DNA of 64,000 nt from Alphaproteobacteria bacterium. Lineage in GTDB: Bacteria > Pseudomonadota > Alphaproteobacteria > Thalassobaculales > Thalassobaculaceae. The stretch spans positions 24,945-88,944 of the forward strand of contig JABMNR010000149.1 of NCBI GenBank assembly GCA_013203465.1, given 5' to 3'. The stretch's first letter is position 1, and the number at the start of each line of letters is the position of its first letter. The notes beneath the pieces were generated by a model, which had not been told where the DNA came from, did no database searches, and saw only the letters and a list, made by a program, of their open reading frames with translations. A program made the translations under genes and the position numbers. Below, one piece after another: positions 55,851 to 64,000 of the stretch.

Positions 55851-56802
55851 GTTGACCTCCGGGGCTTGGCTTCAGGCTCAAGGTGGCGCGCTTGCCTGGC
55901 TTGTCCTTGCCGCCCTTGCTTCCCCGACCGGGCGGCGGCGGCCGGCTGAGGCGTGCCTTGGCCTTGGCGTGACCACTGTCGTCCAGGGTGGCGATGCCGA
56001 GTTGATCCTTCAACACCCGGGTTTTGATCTCTTCGACCCCAGCCTCGGCGACGTCGCCGAGCTGGAACGGGCCATAGCTGATCCGAATCAACCGGCTGAC
56101 GGTCAAGCCCAAATGCTCCATCACCCGGCGGACCTCCCGGTTCTTACCCTCGCGCAACCCGATGGTAAGCCAGGAATTCTTGCCAAGACGATCGACCGTG
56201 ACCTCGATCGGGCCATAGTCGATCCCGTCGACCGTGACACCGCGCTTGAGACCGGCCAGTGCCTTGTCGTTCAGGGTGCCGTATACGCGCGCCCGATAAC
56301 GGCGAAGCCATCCGGTACTCGGCAGTTCCAGATGACGGGCCAGTGCACCGTCATTGGTCAACAATAGCAGGCCTTCGGAGTCGAAATCCAAGCGGCCCAC
56401 CGTCATCACTCGCGGCAGATCGGCAGGCAGGCGGGCGAACACCGTCGGCCGCCCTTCCGGATCGCGGGTGGTGGTCACGGTGCCGCGCGGCTTGTGGAAC
56501 CGCCACAGACGGGGCGGCTCGATCACTGGGATCGGCTGTCCGTCGACCACAATGCGGCTGTTCTCGTCGACCGTGACGGCCGGGCTATCCAGCACGGCGT
56601 CATCGACCGCCACCCGGCCATCGGCGATCCAGCGCTCGGCCTCCCGGCGTGAGCACAACCCGGCGCGGGCCAGACGCTTGGCAATCCTTTCCGCCCCGCG
56701 GTGGCTGTCGAAAAGCGATGCCAACTCGGCCGAGGCGCGTTGCGGTTTGGGACGAGACGGGCCGGTCTTAGCCGCCGGTACCGTGGGTGGTTGATCGGTC
56801 AT
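55816..56802 (-). CDS. RluB/RsuA-family pseudouridine synthase
   Basis: A 328-residue enzyme. An N-terminal S4 domain (RIAKRLARAGLCSRREAERWIADGR, read in parts) precedes the catalytic domain. MTVGRLDFDSEGLLLLTNDG carries the catalytic Asp, and NREVRRVMEHLGL is the family signature. The C-terminal tail of about 60 residues is very basic and low-complexity, likely rRNA-binding. It converts a uridine of 23S or 16S rRNA; RluB is the closest guess. ATG 56802 is chosen over an extension to 56919, which would enter the tadA promoter area. Confidence 0.9.
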   Translation of the reverse strand: MTDQPPTVPAAKTGPSRPKPQRASAELASLFDSHRGAERIAKRLARAGLCSRREAERWIADGRVAVDDAVLDSPAVTVDENSRIVVDGQPIPVIEPPRLWRFHKPRGTVTTTRDPEGRPTVFARLPADLPRVMTVGRLDFDSEGLLLLTNDGALARHLELPSTGWLRRYRARVYGTLNDKALAGLKRGVTVDGIDYGPIEVTVDRLGKNSWLTIGLREGKNREVRRVMEHLGLTVSRLIRISYGPFQLGDVAEAGVEEIKTRVLKDQLGIATLDDSGHAKAKARLSRPPPPGRGSKGGKDKPGKRATLSLKPSPGGQRADRRRKTPGR

Positions 56803-56899
56803 AACGCAGCCGTGTAGCCCGCCGGACACGGACTGGCAATAACAGCGGTGATCGCCTCGGACCGTGACAGCGCTCACCAACCATCGTATGTCCGGAACC

Positions 56900-57352
56900 A
56901 TGACGAAAACGGGTCCCATGGCACAGGCGCTGGAGGCGGCACGGCACGCCGCCGGGATGGGCGAGGTTCCGGTTGGCGCCGTGGTCCTTGATGCCGAGAC
57001 CGGCCGTGTACTGGCGGTTGCCGGTAACCGGGTCGAGACCGATCTCGATCCGTCGGGGCATGCGGAAATCCTCGCGTTGCGCGCGGCGGCTCAAGCCAAG
57101 GGAACGCCCCGGCTGGACGGCTGTGATCTCTACGTCACGTTGGAGCCGTGCGCGATGTGTGCCCAGGCGATGGCGCACGCCCGCATCCGACGGCTGGTGT
57201 TTGGCGCCTACGATCCAAAGGGTGGCGGGGTCGAACATGGCGCCCGGGTGTTCAGCCGGACAACCTGCCATCACCGGCCGGAGGTGGTCGGCGGGGTCGA
57301 GGAAACGGCGGCGTCGGCGATGCTGAAGCGGTTCTTCGCGGGTCGCCGCTGA
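56900..57352 (+). CDS. tadA: tRNA-specific adenosine deaminase
   Basis: A 150-residue zinc deaminase that makes inosine at the wobble base of tRNA-Arg. GHAEILALRAA holds the His ligand and catalytic Glu, and LEPCAMCAQAM the Cys ligands. ARIRRLVFGAYDPKGGGVEHG is a TadA hallmark read in two parts. ATG 56900 gives an N-terminus like that of Agrobacterium TadA; ATG 56888 or GTG 56864 are alternatives. It is divergent from the pseudouridine synthase. Confidence 0.93.
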   Translation: MTKTGPMAQALEAARHAAGMGEVPVGAVVLDAETGRVLAVAGNRVETDLDPSGHAEILALRAAAQAKGTPRLDGCDLYVTLEPCAMCAQAMAHARIRRLVFGAYDPKGGGVEHGARVFSRTTCHHRPEVVGGVEETAASAMLKRFFAGRR

Positions 57353-57357
57353 GCGGT

Positions 57358-59169
57358 TCAGAGTAGCTGGACCTCGGCCAATCCGTGCTCGCTATCGCGA
57401 GCGTGCTGCTTCAGACGAGCGACCTCGATCTTTATCCGGTCGATGGAAATCGGCGACCGGCCGGCTGGCAGCACCACGATTCCGACACGACAGCCCAAGA
57501 GTCCGAACCGCCGGCGCATTCCGTCACGTCCGCGCGCGACCACATGGCCACGGTCGCGTGTCTTGGCGTCGTAGAAGCTTTCGGCTTCGCGGGAAAACCG
57601 CTCCACCACACGAACGAGACGGGGGCGAATGGCCTCGACGTCATCGACCATAAAGCCGGCGAAGAAGTCATCGCCACCGATGTGCCCGAGAAACGCCTCG
57701 CTCAGGTGGAATTCTTTCTGCAGCAGCTCGGCAAACAGCTGGATCGCGCGGTCGCCCTGCCGGAAGCCATAGCTGTCGTTGAACGGCTTGAAGGCGTCAA
57801 AATCAAAATAGACCAGTACCCGCCCCGACACCGTATCCTTGACGGCATCGGCGACCCAGTCCGTGATCGACAGATTGCCCGGCAGGCGCGTTAACGGGTG
57901 CCGATCACGCGCGGCGTTTAGATTCTTTTCGTGCATCGCCGTAAGAATGGCGATCGCATCCATGAAGCCGCTGTAGCGGCCATTTTCCACGAGCATGACG
58001 CCGGGTGCGTCGGTGTTGTGGGAGAATAATTCGAGAATCTTCTCGATGGGCGCATCAATTGCGCTCGTCGGGCACGGCCGCGCCAAGTCGCGCAGTGTCG
58101 TCTGGCGAGACTTGGCGTCCATCGGATCGCGGCCGTGGGGCGCATAGGCATAGGTCTTCAAATCAATGTCACGGATCACCCCGATCGGCCGGCCGTTTGC
58201 CTCCACCACCGGGAACAGGGTGGTCGATCGGTGTAAGCGGAAGGCGTCGAACACCTCGATCATGCCCAGATCGGCGGACAGGGCGGGCAGCTGCTCGATG
58301 TGTTTGCGCACCAGGCTCGTGTCATCGGAGCGGTTGCGCCGCTCCCGCGCGTTCAGTGCCTCGACCTCGTGATAGATGGATTGGATTGTGACGTAATCGA
58401 CGGTCGGACGCTGGATCAGAAAACCTTGCACCATGTCGAAACCGAGATCTTTGCAGGCTCGGAACTCGGCTTCGGTTTCGACCCCCTCGGCGACCATGCT
58501 GATCCCGAGCACATGCATCATGTCGACGATGCGGGACACGAACAGCCGTTTCTTCGGAGCGCTGGCGATGCCGGTTATAAAGTAGCGGTCGATCTTCACA
58601 TAGTCAGGCTGCTGTTCGTGCAGCAATCGCATGCGCGAATACCCTTGCCCGAAATCATCGAGCGCCAGATGCACGCCGCTTTCCCGCAACCGCCGAAACA
58701 CCTCGAACGAGTTGTCGCCAGCGACAGCCTCCTGGGATTCTGGGATTTCCAGGCACAACCGGCCGGGATCGAGCCCTAGATCGTCGAGATCGGCTAGGAT
58801 TTCGTCAGCCAATCCCGCGCCGACCGCCAAGAGGCGGGCGTCGGTATTCAGGAACAGACGGGTCGTCGGGCTCGGCAGGCCGACGAACGCGCGGATCGCC
58901 TTGCGTCGCAAGACACGCTCAAGCGGACCGAGCCAGCCGTGCGCATGGGCGTGATCGAACAAAGCGCCAATCGAGCTCATACCGAGCAACTCAACACCGC
59001 GCAGCAGCGCCTCGTAGCCATGGGCGATGCCGGTGTCGATGTGCACAAGAGGCTGAAAAGCCATACCCGTCTCGCGGTCTACAGCGCCGACAAAATCGTC
59101 GACGTCGTGCAGATTCAGAGCGTGAACCGTGTGCAGATGAACGATCGTATCATCGATCGATCTCGACAT
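57358..59169 (-). CDS. EAL-CBS-GGDEF cyclic-di-GMP signalling protein
   Basis: A 603-residue cytosolic protein. An EAL phosphodiesterase domain (residues about 30-260) has GYEALLRG (53-55 EAL), LDDFGQGYS, VKIDRYF and AEGVET, so most metal ligands are present. A CBS pair follows (about 285-415; IGVIRDIDLKTYA). A GGDEF domain (about 420-580) carries FLGHIGGDDFFAGF, with Glu replaced by Asp and no RxxD inhibitory site. It could hydrolyse c-di-GMP, make it, or use GTP as an effector. It starts 157 bp from the divergent TIR-like gene, and a CtrA box lies between. Confidence 0.92.
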   Translation of the reverse strand: MSRSIDDTIVHLHTVHALNLHDVDDFVGAVDRETGMAFQPLVHIDTGIAHGYEALLRGVELLGMSSIGALFDHAHAHGWLGPLERVLRRKAIRAFVGLPSPTTRLFLNTDARLLAVGAGLADEILADLDDLGLDPGRLCLEIPESQEAVAGDNSFEVFRRLRESGVHLALDDFGQGYSRMRLLHEQQPDYVKIDRYFITGIASAPKKRLFVSRIVDMMHVLGISMVAEGVETEAEFRACKDLGFDMVQGFLIQRPTVDYVTIQSIYHEVEALNARERRNRSDDTSLVRKHIEQLPALSADLGMIEVFDAFRLHRSTTLFPVVEANGRPIGVIRDIDLKTYAYAPHGRDPMDAKSRQTTLRDLARPCPTSAIDAPIEKILELFSHNTDAPGVMLVENGRYSGFMDAIAILTAMHEKNLNAARDRHPLTRLPGNLSITDWVADAVKDTVSGRVLVYFDFDAFKPFNDSYGFRQGDRAIQLFAELLQKEFHLSEAFLGHIGGDDFFAGFMVDDVEAIRPRLVRVVERFSREAESFYDAKTRDRGHVVARGRDGMRRRFGLLGCRVGIVVLPAGRSPISIDRIKIEVARLKQHARDSEHGLAEVQLL

Positions 59170-59218
59170 GGCGTCTGCTTCCTCTCTTGACCCGAGGGGG
59201 GAGGGTCGACCAAAACCC

Positions 59219-59234
59219 TTAACCAATCGTTAAC
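59219..59234. promoter_or_regulatory. CtrA-type binding site (TTAA-N7-TTAAC)
   Basis: TTAA at 59219-59222, seven bases, then TTAAC at 59230-59234. This is a perfect match to the full CtrA box of alphaproteobacteria. It lies between divergent starts, 50 bp from the EAL-GGDEF start and 93 bp from the TIR-like start. It could therefore control either or both. Chance occurrence is unlikely in such GC-rich DNA but not excluded. Confidence 0.65.
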
Positions 59235-59326
59235 GAGATATGATTATTAGTGCCAGGGCAAGGGCCGCGCGTAGTCATCTCAAGAACCGCGGCCCATTTA
59301 ATGCAATCAATGCGAGCTTATACCGT

Positions 59327-59731
59327 ATGACGGAGAAAACACTACCCCTGCACGTAATCTTCGATTTGGAGAGCGAGCGCCTGACGGCGCGCAATTTCCT
59401 GCGGGAGTTGGCGGAGCGGAACTGGCCGGTAGCCGTGACCGGCGCGTCGAAGCGAGAGAACGTGGATACCATCCACCGCGAGGCGGTGATCACGCAGAAA
59501 ATGACCGAAGCGAAGGTCGCGTTGGTGTTGGTGACGCCGATGTCCGGGGTCAGCCGTAACGTGAACGAGGAGGTGAAGTTCGCCAAGCGCGCAAACCTGC
59601 GCGTCTTGGGGTTGCTGATCAAGGGAGCGACCGCCCACACCAACCTGCCCGAGGGCTTGCACCGATCTCAGGTTGTGGGCTGGGATTGGGGTGCGCTGAA
59701 GAAGGAATTGTTCCGCGATACGACGATTTAA
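59327..59731 (+). CDS. TIR-like (MTH538-type) fold protein
   Basis: A 134-residue single-domain protein. The alternating pattern LHVIFDLESE, ITQKMTEAKVALVLVTPMS, NVNEEVKFAKRANLRVLGLLI and a final VVGWDWGALKKEL resembles the Rossmann-like MTH538/ThsB TIR-related family: a Glu after the VT loop (E81/E82 here) and a W-x-W end. Members act in antiphage (Thoeris) systems as NAD-consuming signal producers, or in other signalling. No ThsA-like partner is present. ATG 59327 is preferred; upstream in-frame sequence to 59240 lies in the regulatory region. The assignment is moderate. Confidence 0.6.
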   Translation: MTEKTLPLHVIFDLESERLTARNFLRELAERNWPVAVTGASKRENVDTIHREAVITQKMTEAKVALVLVTPMSGVSRNVNEEVKFAKRANLRVLGLLIKGATAHTNLPEGLHRSQVVGWDWGALKKELFRDTTI

Positions 59732-59743
59732 ACCGATCAGGTT

Positions 59744-61021
59744 CTAACCGCGACCGATCGCCCGCCAGCCGATGTCCCGGCGGCAGAACCCGCCCGGCCA
59801 GTCGATCAAATCGACCGCGGCGTAAGCCGTGTCCCGCGCCTCGGCCGGGGTTTCGCCAAGTGCCGTCACTCCCAGAACCCGCCCGCCGATGGCGATCAGA
59901 CCGCCGTTTTGATCGCGGCTGGTGCCGGCGTGAAACACCACCACATGGTCATTGGCCTCGGCGGCCTCGACCCCAGCGATCAACGTGTTCTTGTCGTAGG
60001 AGCCGGGATACCCATTGGCCGCCATCACCACGCACAACGCGGTCTCGTCATGCCAGCGCAGGTGCAGATGCGCGAGTTGGCCGTCGGCGGTGGCGATCAG
60101 CGCCGGCAGAAGGTCACTCATCAAGCGGGGGACGAGCACCTGGCATTCCGGATCGCCGAACCGGACATTGTATTCGATCAGTCTTGGACCCTGGGCGGTG
60201 ATCATCAAACCGGCGTACAGCACGCCCTTGAAGGCGCGGCCCTCGGCCGCCATGCCGGCGACGGTCGGGTTGATGATCCGCGCCATGATCCGGGCGGCCA
60301 TCGCCGCGTCGACCACGGGCGCCGGGGAATAGGCGCCCATGCCGCCGGTGTTGGGGCCGGTGTCGCCGTCGCCGACCCGCTTGTGGTCCTGGGCGCCGGC
60401 CAGGGGGATCACCGAGGTGCCATCGGCCAGCGCGAAGAAACTGGCTTCCTCGCCCTCCATGAATTCCTCGATCACGATCTCGGCTCCGGCCTCGCCGAAC
60501 GCGCGGTCGGCCATCATGGCATCGACGGCGGCCAGGGCCTCGTCCACCGTCTCGGCGATGATCACCCCCTTGCCGGCGGCCAAGCCATCGGCCTTGACCA
60601 CGATCGGCGCGCCCTGCTGCTCGATGTAGGCTTTTGCGGCGCCCGACTCGGTAAAGCGGCCGTAGGCGGCGGTCGGAATGCCGTGACGGGCGCAGAAATC
60701 CTTGGTGAAGGCTTTCGAGCCCTCCAGCACGGCGGCGGCGGCGGTCGGCCCGAACGCCTTGATGCCGGCGGCGTCCAGCTTGTCCACCAACCCGGCGACC
60801 AGCGGCGCCTCCGGTCCGACGACGACAAAGTCGATGTTTTCCTCCCGCGCGAACGCGATAATCCCATCCAAATCGTCGATGCCGATCGGCACGCAGCGGG
60901 CCTCGCGCGCGATCCCGGCGTTGCCCGGCGCGCAGTACAAAGCGGTCGTGAGGGGCGAGGCGGCGATGGCCCAGCACAGCGCGTGCTCACGTCCACCGGA
61001 CCCGACGACCAGAATACGCAT
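59744..61021 (-). CDS. purD: Phosphoribosylamine--glycine ligase
   Basis: A 425-residue ATP-grasp enzyme of purine synthesis, joining glycine to phosphoribosylamine. [17 protein letters not shown] is the N-terminal signature. [13 protein letters not shown] and [24 protein letters not shown] lie in the ATP-grasp domain. [12 protein letters not shown] supplies metal ligands. The ATG at 61021 is used; a longer frame would run into the divergent xseA region. It is convergent with the TIR-like gene, 12 bp away. Confidence 0.97.
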   Translation of the reverse strand: MRILVVGSGGREHALCWAIAASPLTTALYCAPGNAGIAREARCVPIGIDDLDGIIAFAREENIDFVVVGPEAPLVAGLVDKLDAAGIKAFGPTAAAAVLEGSKAFTKDFCARHGIPTAAYGRFTESGAAKAYIEQQGAPIVVKADGLAAGKGVIIAETVDEALAAVDAMMADRAFGEAGAEIVIEEFMEGEEASFFALADGTSVIPLAGAQDHKRVGDGDTGPNTGGMGAYSPAPVVDAAMAARIMARIINPTVAGMAAEGRAFKGVLYAGLMITAQGPRLIEYNVRFGDPECQVLVPRLMSDLLPALIATADGQLAHLHLRWHDETALCVVMAANGYPGSYDKNTLIAGVEAAEANDHVVVFHAGTSRDQNGGLIAIGGRVLGVTALGETPAEARDTAYAAVDLIDWPGGFCRRDIGWRAIGRG

Positions 61022-61087
61022 GGACGAAGCCTTTCCGATGGTTGCTGGGCCGTTCACAGGGCGGCACGTGTAGCATAGATTGGCACC

Positions 61088-62590
61088 ATGCAAGACGCCT
61101 CCAAGGACAACACCCTCGATGGTCCGGGCAACCTGCCCGAGTTCACCGTCAGCGAGATCAGCCAGGCGGTGAAACACACCGTCGAATCATCGTTCGAGCA
61201 TGTGCGCGTGCGTGGCGAGGTCTCGCGGCCAACCCGCGCCGGCTCCGGCCATCTGTACCTGACGCTGAAGGACGAGAGCGCCGTGCTTGACGCCGTGTGT
61301 TGGCGCGGTGCAGCCCAGCGCCTGTCGGTGCAACCCGAGGAGGGCATGGAGGTCATCGCCACCGGCAAGCTGACCACCTACCCCGGCCGCTCGAAATATC
61401 AAATGGTGATCGAGCATATTGAGCTGGCGGGCGAAGGTGCCTTGCTCAAGCTGCTGGAGGACCGGCGCAAACGGCTGGCGGCCGAGGGGCTGTTCGATGC
61501 CGAGCGCAAACGCGAGCTGCCGTTCCTGCCTCGGGTGATCGGCGTCGTCACCTCGCCGACCGGGGCGGTCATCCGCGACATTCTGCATCGGCTCGGCGAA
61601 CGCTTCCCGGTGCACGTTCTCGTCTGGCCGGTGCTGGTTCAGGGCGAGGCGGCGAAGGCCCAGGTCACCGCCGCGATCGAGGGGTTCAACGCGTTGCCGG
61701 AAAGCGGCGGGCTCCTACCGCGCCCCGATTTGTTGATCGTCGCGCGCGGTGGCGGCAGCCTGGAGGATCTGTGGACCTTCAACGAGGAGGAGGTGGTGCG
61801 GGCCGCCGCCGCCTCGGACATTCCGCTGATCTCCGCCATCGGCCACGAGACCGACACCACCCTGATCGATTTCGCCAGCGATAAGCGCGCGCCGACGCCG
61901 ACGGCGGCGGCTGAAATGGCGGTTCCGGTGCGTGCCGATCTGGTCGCCCGCATCGCCGAGGATACTGGGCGCCTGGCGCACGCGATGGCCCGCCGGCTTA
62001 CCGAGGCGGCGGCGGCGGTCGCCGGGATGGCGCGCGGACTTGGCGATCCGGTCGCTCGTATCGAGCAGGAGCAGCAGCGTCTGGATTTCGCGGCGTCGAT
62101 GGCGGGCTCGCGGCTGACCGCGCGGCTCGACCGGTTGCGCGATCGGATTGACCGCCGCCTGCCGACACCCAACGAGATTCTGACCCGCACCCATGGACGC
62201 CTGGAAACCGTGGTACGGGGCCTGCGGCTCACGTCCATCGAGCGGGCGTTGTCCGAGGGTGCGCGCGACATCGATCGGTTGGCGGTAACCGGCGAGCAGG
62301 CGGTGTCCCGGTGGCTCACAGGTGTCGAGGATCATCTCAAGGGGTTGCAGCGGGTGCTGGACGCCAATTCCTTCGAGCGGGTGCTGGATCGCGGGTTCGT
62401 CCTCGTGCGCGACGCCGAGGGAGTGCCGGTCATGTCCGCCGCCGCCGCCACCGACGGTCAAGCCGTCAGCTTGCGCTTCCGGGACGGGGAGCGGGCGGCG
62501 GTGATCGGCGAAGGGGGCACGCCGGCACCGCGAAAGAAACCAGCGGCCAAACCCAAGGCCGATACCCCTTCCCAGGAGACCTTGTTCTGA
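61088..62590 (+). CDS. xseA: Exodeoxyribonuclease VII large subunit
   Basis: A 500-residue nuclease subunit. An N-terminal OB domain ([29 protein letters not shown]) is followed by the catalytic domain with [25 protein letters not shown] and [15 protein letters not shown] coiled-coil region (residues about 290-420) and a short basic tail complete it. The small subunit xseB is not in the window. The stop TGA overlaps the next ATG by one base. Confidence 0.96.
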   Translation: MQDASKDNTLDGPGNLPEFTVSEISQAVKHTVESSFEHVRVRGEVSRPTRAGSGHLYLTLKDESAVLDAVCWRGAAQRLSVQPEEGMEVIATGKLTTYPGRSKYQMVIEHIELAGEGALLKLLEDRRKRLAAEGLFDAERKRELPFLPRVIGVVTSPTGAVIRDILHRLGERFPVHVLVWPVLVQGEAAKAQVTAAIEGFNALPESGGLLPRPDLLIVARGGGSLEDLWTFNEEEVVRAAAASDIPLISAIGHETDTTLIDFASDKRAPTPTAAAEMAVPVRADLVARIAEDTGRLAHAMARRLTEAAAAVAGMARGLGDPVARIEQEQQRLDFAASMAGSRLTARLDRLRDRIDRRLPTPNEILTRTHGRLETVVRGLRLTSIERALSEGARDIDRLAVTGEQAVSRWLTGVEDHLKGLQRVLDANSFERVLDRGFVLVRDAEGVPVMSAAAATDGQAVSLRFRDGERAAVIGEGGTPAPRKKPAAKPKADTPSQETLF

Positions 62591-63402
62591 TGCGTGTATG
62601 GATGCTGGGCTTGGGCCTGATGCTGTGGGCCGCCGCCGCCGTGGCCGAGATCACGTTAAGCGGCGATCTTGTCCAGGGCGGGTTGGTCCAGGGTCGGGCG
62701 CTGCCGGGGTCAACCGTGAGCCTTGACGGCGCGCCGGTTCGGGTGTCGCCCGAGGGGGTGTTCATCCTGGGTTTTCACCGCGACGCGCCGAAGAGTGCTG
62801 TTCTGCAGATCACCGCCCCCAATGGTGCCGTCGACCGACGCACACTGGCGGTGGCGGCCCGCGCCTACGACATCCAGCGGATCGACGGCCTGCCACCCAA
62901 GATGGTAACCCCGGCGCCGGAAACGCTTGCCCGGATTCGCCGTGAGGGTGCCGAGATCAAAGCGGCGCGATCTCAGGACCGCCCGGTGACCGATTTCCTG
63001 TCCGGCTTCATCTGGCCGGCCAAGGGACGGATCTCCGGCGTCTATGGCAGCCAGCGGATCCTCAACGGCGAGCCGAGACGGCCACATTTCGGGGTCGACG
63101 TCGCCGCCCCAGTCGGCACCCCCGTGGTGGCGCCGGCCGACGGGGTGGTGACGCTGGCGGTGACCGACCACTACTACACCGGCGGCACCATCATCCTGGA
63201 CCACGGTCACGGGCTGTCCAGCGCCTTCCTGCACATGAACACCGTCACGGTGAAGCCCGGTGACCGCCTGCGCCAGGGCGACCCGATGGGGACGATCGGC
63301 GCCACCGGCCGCGTCACCGGCCCGCATCTCGACTGGCGGATGAACTGGTTCGACAAACGGCTCGACCCGGCCTTGCTGGTGCCGCCGATGCCGAGGGGTT
63401 AG
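62590..63402 (+). CDS. M23-family (LytM-type) metallopeptidase
   Basis: A 270-residue exported protein with a signal peptide ending AVA near residue 18. The C-terminal LytM domain (about 145-260) shows the zinc ligands in PHFGVDVAAPVGTPVVAP (HxxxD), SAFLHMNT and GPHLDWRMNW (HxH-type end). It probably cleaves peptidoglycan cross-links in the periplasm. Its first 140 residues have a beta-rich, unassigned region. It begins at the ATG shared with the xseA stop, so it is coupled. It is convergent with lpxK (4-bp overlap). Confidence 0.92.
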   Translation: MRVWMLGLGLMLWAAAAVAEITLSGDLVQGGLVQGRALPGSTVSLDGAPVRVSPEGVFILGFHRDAPKSAVLQITAPNGAVDRRTLAVAARAYDIQRIDGLPPKMVTPAPETLARIRREGAEIKAARSQDRPVTDFLSGFIWPAKGRISGVYGSQRILNGEPRRPHFGVDVAAPVGTPVVAPADGVVTLAVTDHYYTGGTIILDHGHGLSSAFLHMNTVTVKPGDRLRQGDPMGTIGATGRVTGPHLDWRMNWFDKRLDPALLVPPMPRG

Positions 63403-64000
63403 CGGGCTAGTACCCGTTCCAACCACGCCGTCACCGGCACCGGGTCGCGCCAGACCAGGGCTACCGGCAAGACCTCGACCATCCGCCGGGCATCCGGCGG
63501 TAGGCGTACGGCGTCCTTCTCCGTGGTGATCGGTGTGGCGTCCAGAGCGTGGGCGCGTTCGACCAATGCCATCACCTCCATTTCCGAGAACCGATGGTGA
63601 TCGGGGAAGCCGACCCGGTCGACCAGCACGGCCCCCAGTTTCTCCAGGGTGTCGAAGAACTTCCCCGGCCGGCCGATCCCGGCGAACGCCAGTAATTTTC
63701 GTCCCGCCAATCGTTCGGTGCCCGGCAGCGGTTCCAAGTGCGCGTGATGGATCGGCTTGGCGCCGCCAAGACTCGCCACCACTCCGGCAGTGTCGGCGCC
63801 GACCATCGCTACCGCGTCGACCCGGCTGAGCGCGTCGGCCAGCGGTTCGCGCAACGGGCCGGCCGGCATCACCCGCCCGTTGCCGAAGCCGTAGCCGCCG
63901 TCGACGACCAGGAGCGAGAGGTCCTTCTCCAGCGAGGGGTTCTGGAAACCGTCATCCATGACCAGCATCTCGGCGCCCGCCGCCTCGGCGGCCCGCGCGC
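63399..64000 (-). CDS. lpxK: Tetraacyldisaccharide 4'-kinase, C-terminal part
   Basis: Phosphorylates the lipid A precursor to lipid IVA at the inner membrane. The frame is open to the right edge, so the N-terminal P-loop domain lies beyond the window; about 200 codons are visible. VMDDGFQNPSL is the LpxK motif next to the active site, followed by LLVVDGGYGFGNGRVMPAGPLREP and FAGIGRPGKFFDTL. Its 3' end overlaps the M23 gene by 4 bp. The truncation is a window-edge effect. Confidence 0.94.
   Translation of the reverse strand, partial: ARAAEAAGAEMLVMDDGFQNPSLEKDLSLLVVDGGYGFGNGRVMPAGPLREPLADALSRVDAVAMVGADTAGVVASLGGAKPIHHAHLEPLPGTERLAGRKLLAFAGIGRPGKFFDTLEKLGAVLVDRVGFPDHHRFSEMEVMALVERAHALDATPITTEKDAVRLPPDARRMVEVLPVALVWRDPVPVTAWLERVLAR

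Noticed and set aside
59327..59731. Calling a Thoeris defence system
   Set aside because: Only a TIR-like protein is present; no ThsA-type SLOG/SIR2 effector, no other defence genes nearby.

Overview
The window is a GC-rich, gene-dense chromosomal segment from an alphaproteobacterium, most likely of the Rhodospirillales type. The evidence is a SAM-II class riboswitch, a CtrA-type TTAA-N7-TTAA box, a short (436 aa) glucose-6-phosphate isomerase, a DUF3035 lipoprotein next to lspA, and the gene content overall. The species cannot be named from sequence alone. Genes are on both strands, mostly in short operons with 1-11 bp overlaps, and both window edges cut genes (gpsA on the left, lpxK on the right).

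Layout. 1-6.1 kb: 3' end of gpsA, an EVE-domain protein, a minus-strand run (methyltransferase, family-2 glycosyltransferase, LpxB-N-like membrane protein, cobalamin-type binding protein), a thioredoxin-fold protein, and a sulfite-oxidase-like molybdoenzyme overlapping a TPR protein. 6.1-8.9 kb: an ssuACB-type ABC importer behind a SAM-II riboswitch that is followed by an intrinsic terminator. This reads as a sulfur-uptake operon shut off when S-adenosylmethionine is plentiful. 8.9-10.6 kb: a lower-GC patch with a foreign-looking methyltransferase, an IS5-family transposase relic and tRNA-Ser(GGA). 10.7-15.4 kb: a gene for a Rieske/uncharacterised-domain fusion, split by a complete IS21-family element. 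The 7-bp target duplication and the terminal inverted repeats are readable, and removing the element restores a 547-codon frame.

15.4-30.4 kb: SDR and lepA, an FkbM methyltransferase with a long unknown N-terminus, PhyH dioxygenase, M20 peptidase, carbonic anhydrase, a Cys-cluster protein/SDR/enolase-superfamily run, ChaC, a DUF1194 protein, a 2-hydroxyacid dehydrogenase, a DMT exporter and a cytochrome b561-YceI fusion. 30.5-34.3 kb: a signalling-like patch with a degenerate receiver (phospho-acceptor Asp replaced by Glu), a lone Hpt protein, three small unknown genes and a DegP-like protein that has lost its catalytic triad. 34.3-43.6 kb: metabolic genes (MscS channel, malate/lactate dehydrogenase family, 1-Cys peroxiredoxin, PobA, DapA-family aldolase, amidase, 2OG-Fe oxygenase, MhpD-like hydratase, BirA).

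43.8-57.4 kb is a housekeeping block on the plus strand: MaoC hydratase, ribF, ileS, lspA, DUF3035 lipoprotein, paired M16 peptidases, pgi and mutL, then rsmD and a pseudouridine synthase on the minus strand, then tadA. 57.4-59.7 kb holds a divergent pair, an EAL-CBS-GGDEF protein and a TIR-like-fold protein, sharing a 157-bp intergenic region with a perfect CtrA box. The window ends with purD, xseA, an M23 peptidase and the 3' part of lpxK.

The best leads for novelty are the attenuating SAM-II riboswitch on a sulfonate-type transporter, the Rieske fusion restored from the IS21 insertion, the Asp-to-Glu pseudo-receiver with its Hpt partner, and the CtrA-box/c-di-GMP/TIR-like pair. No CRISPR array, rRNA, prophage or complete recognised defence system was seen.
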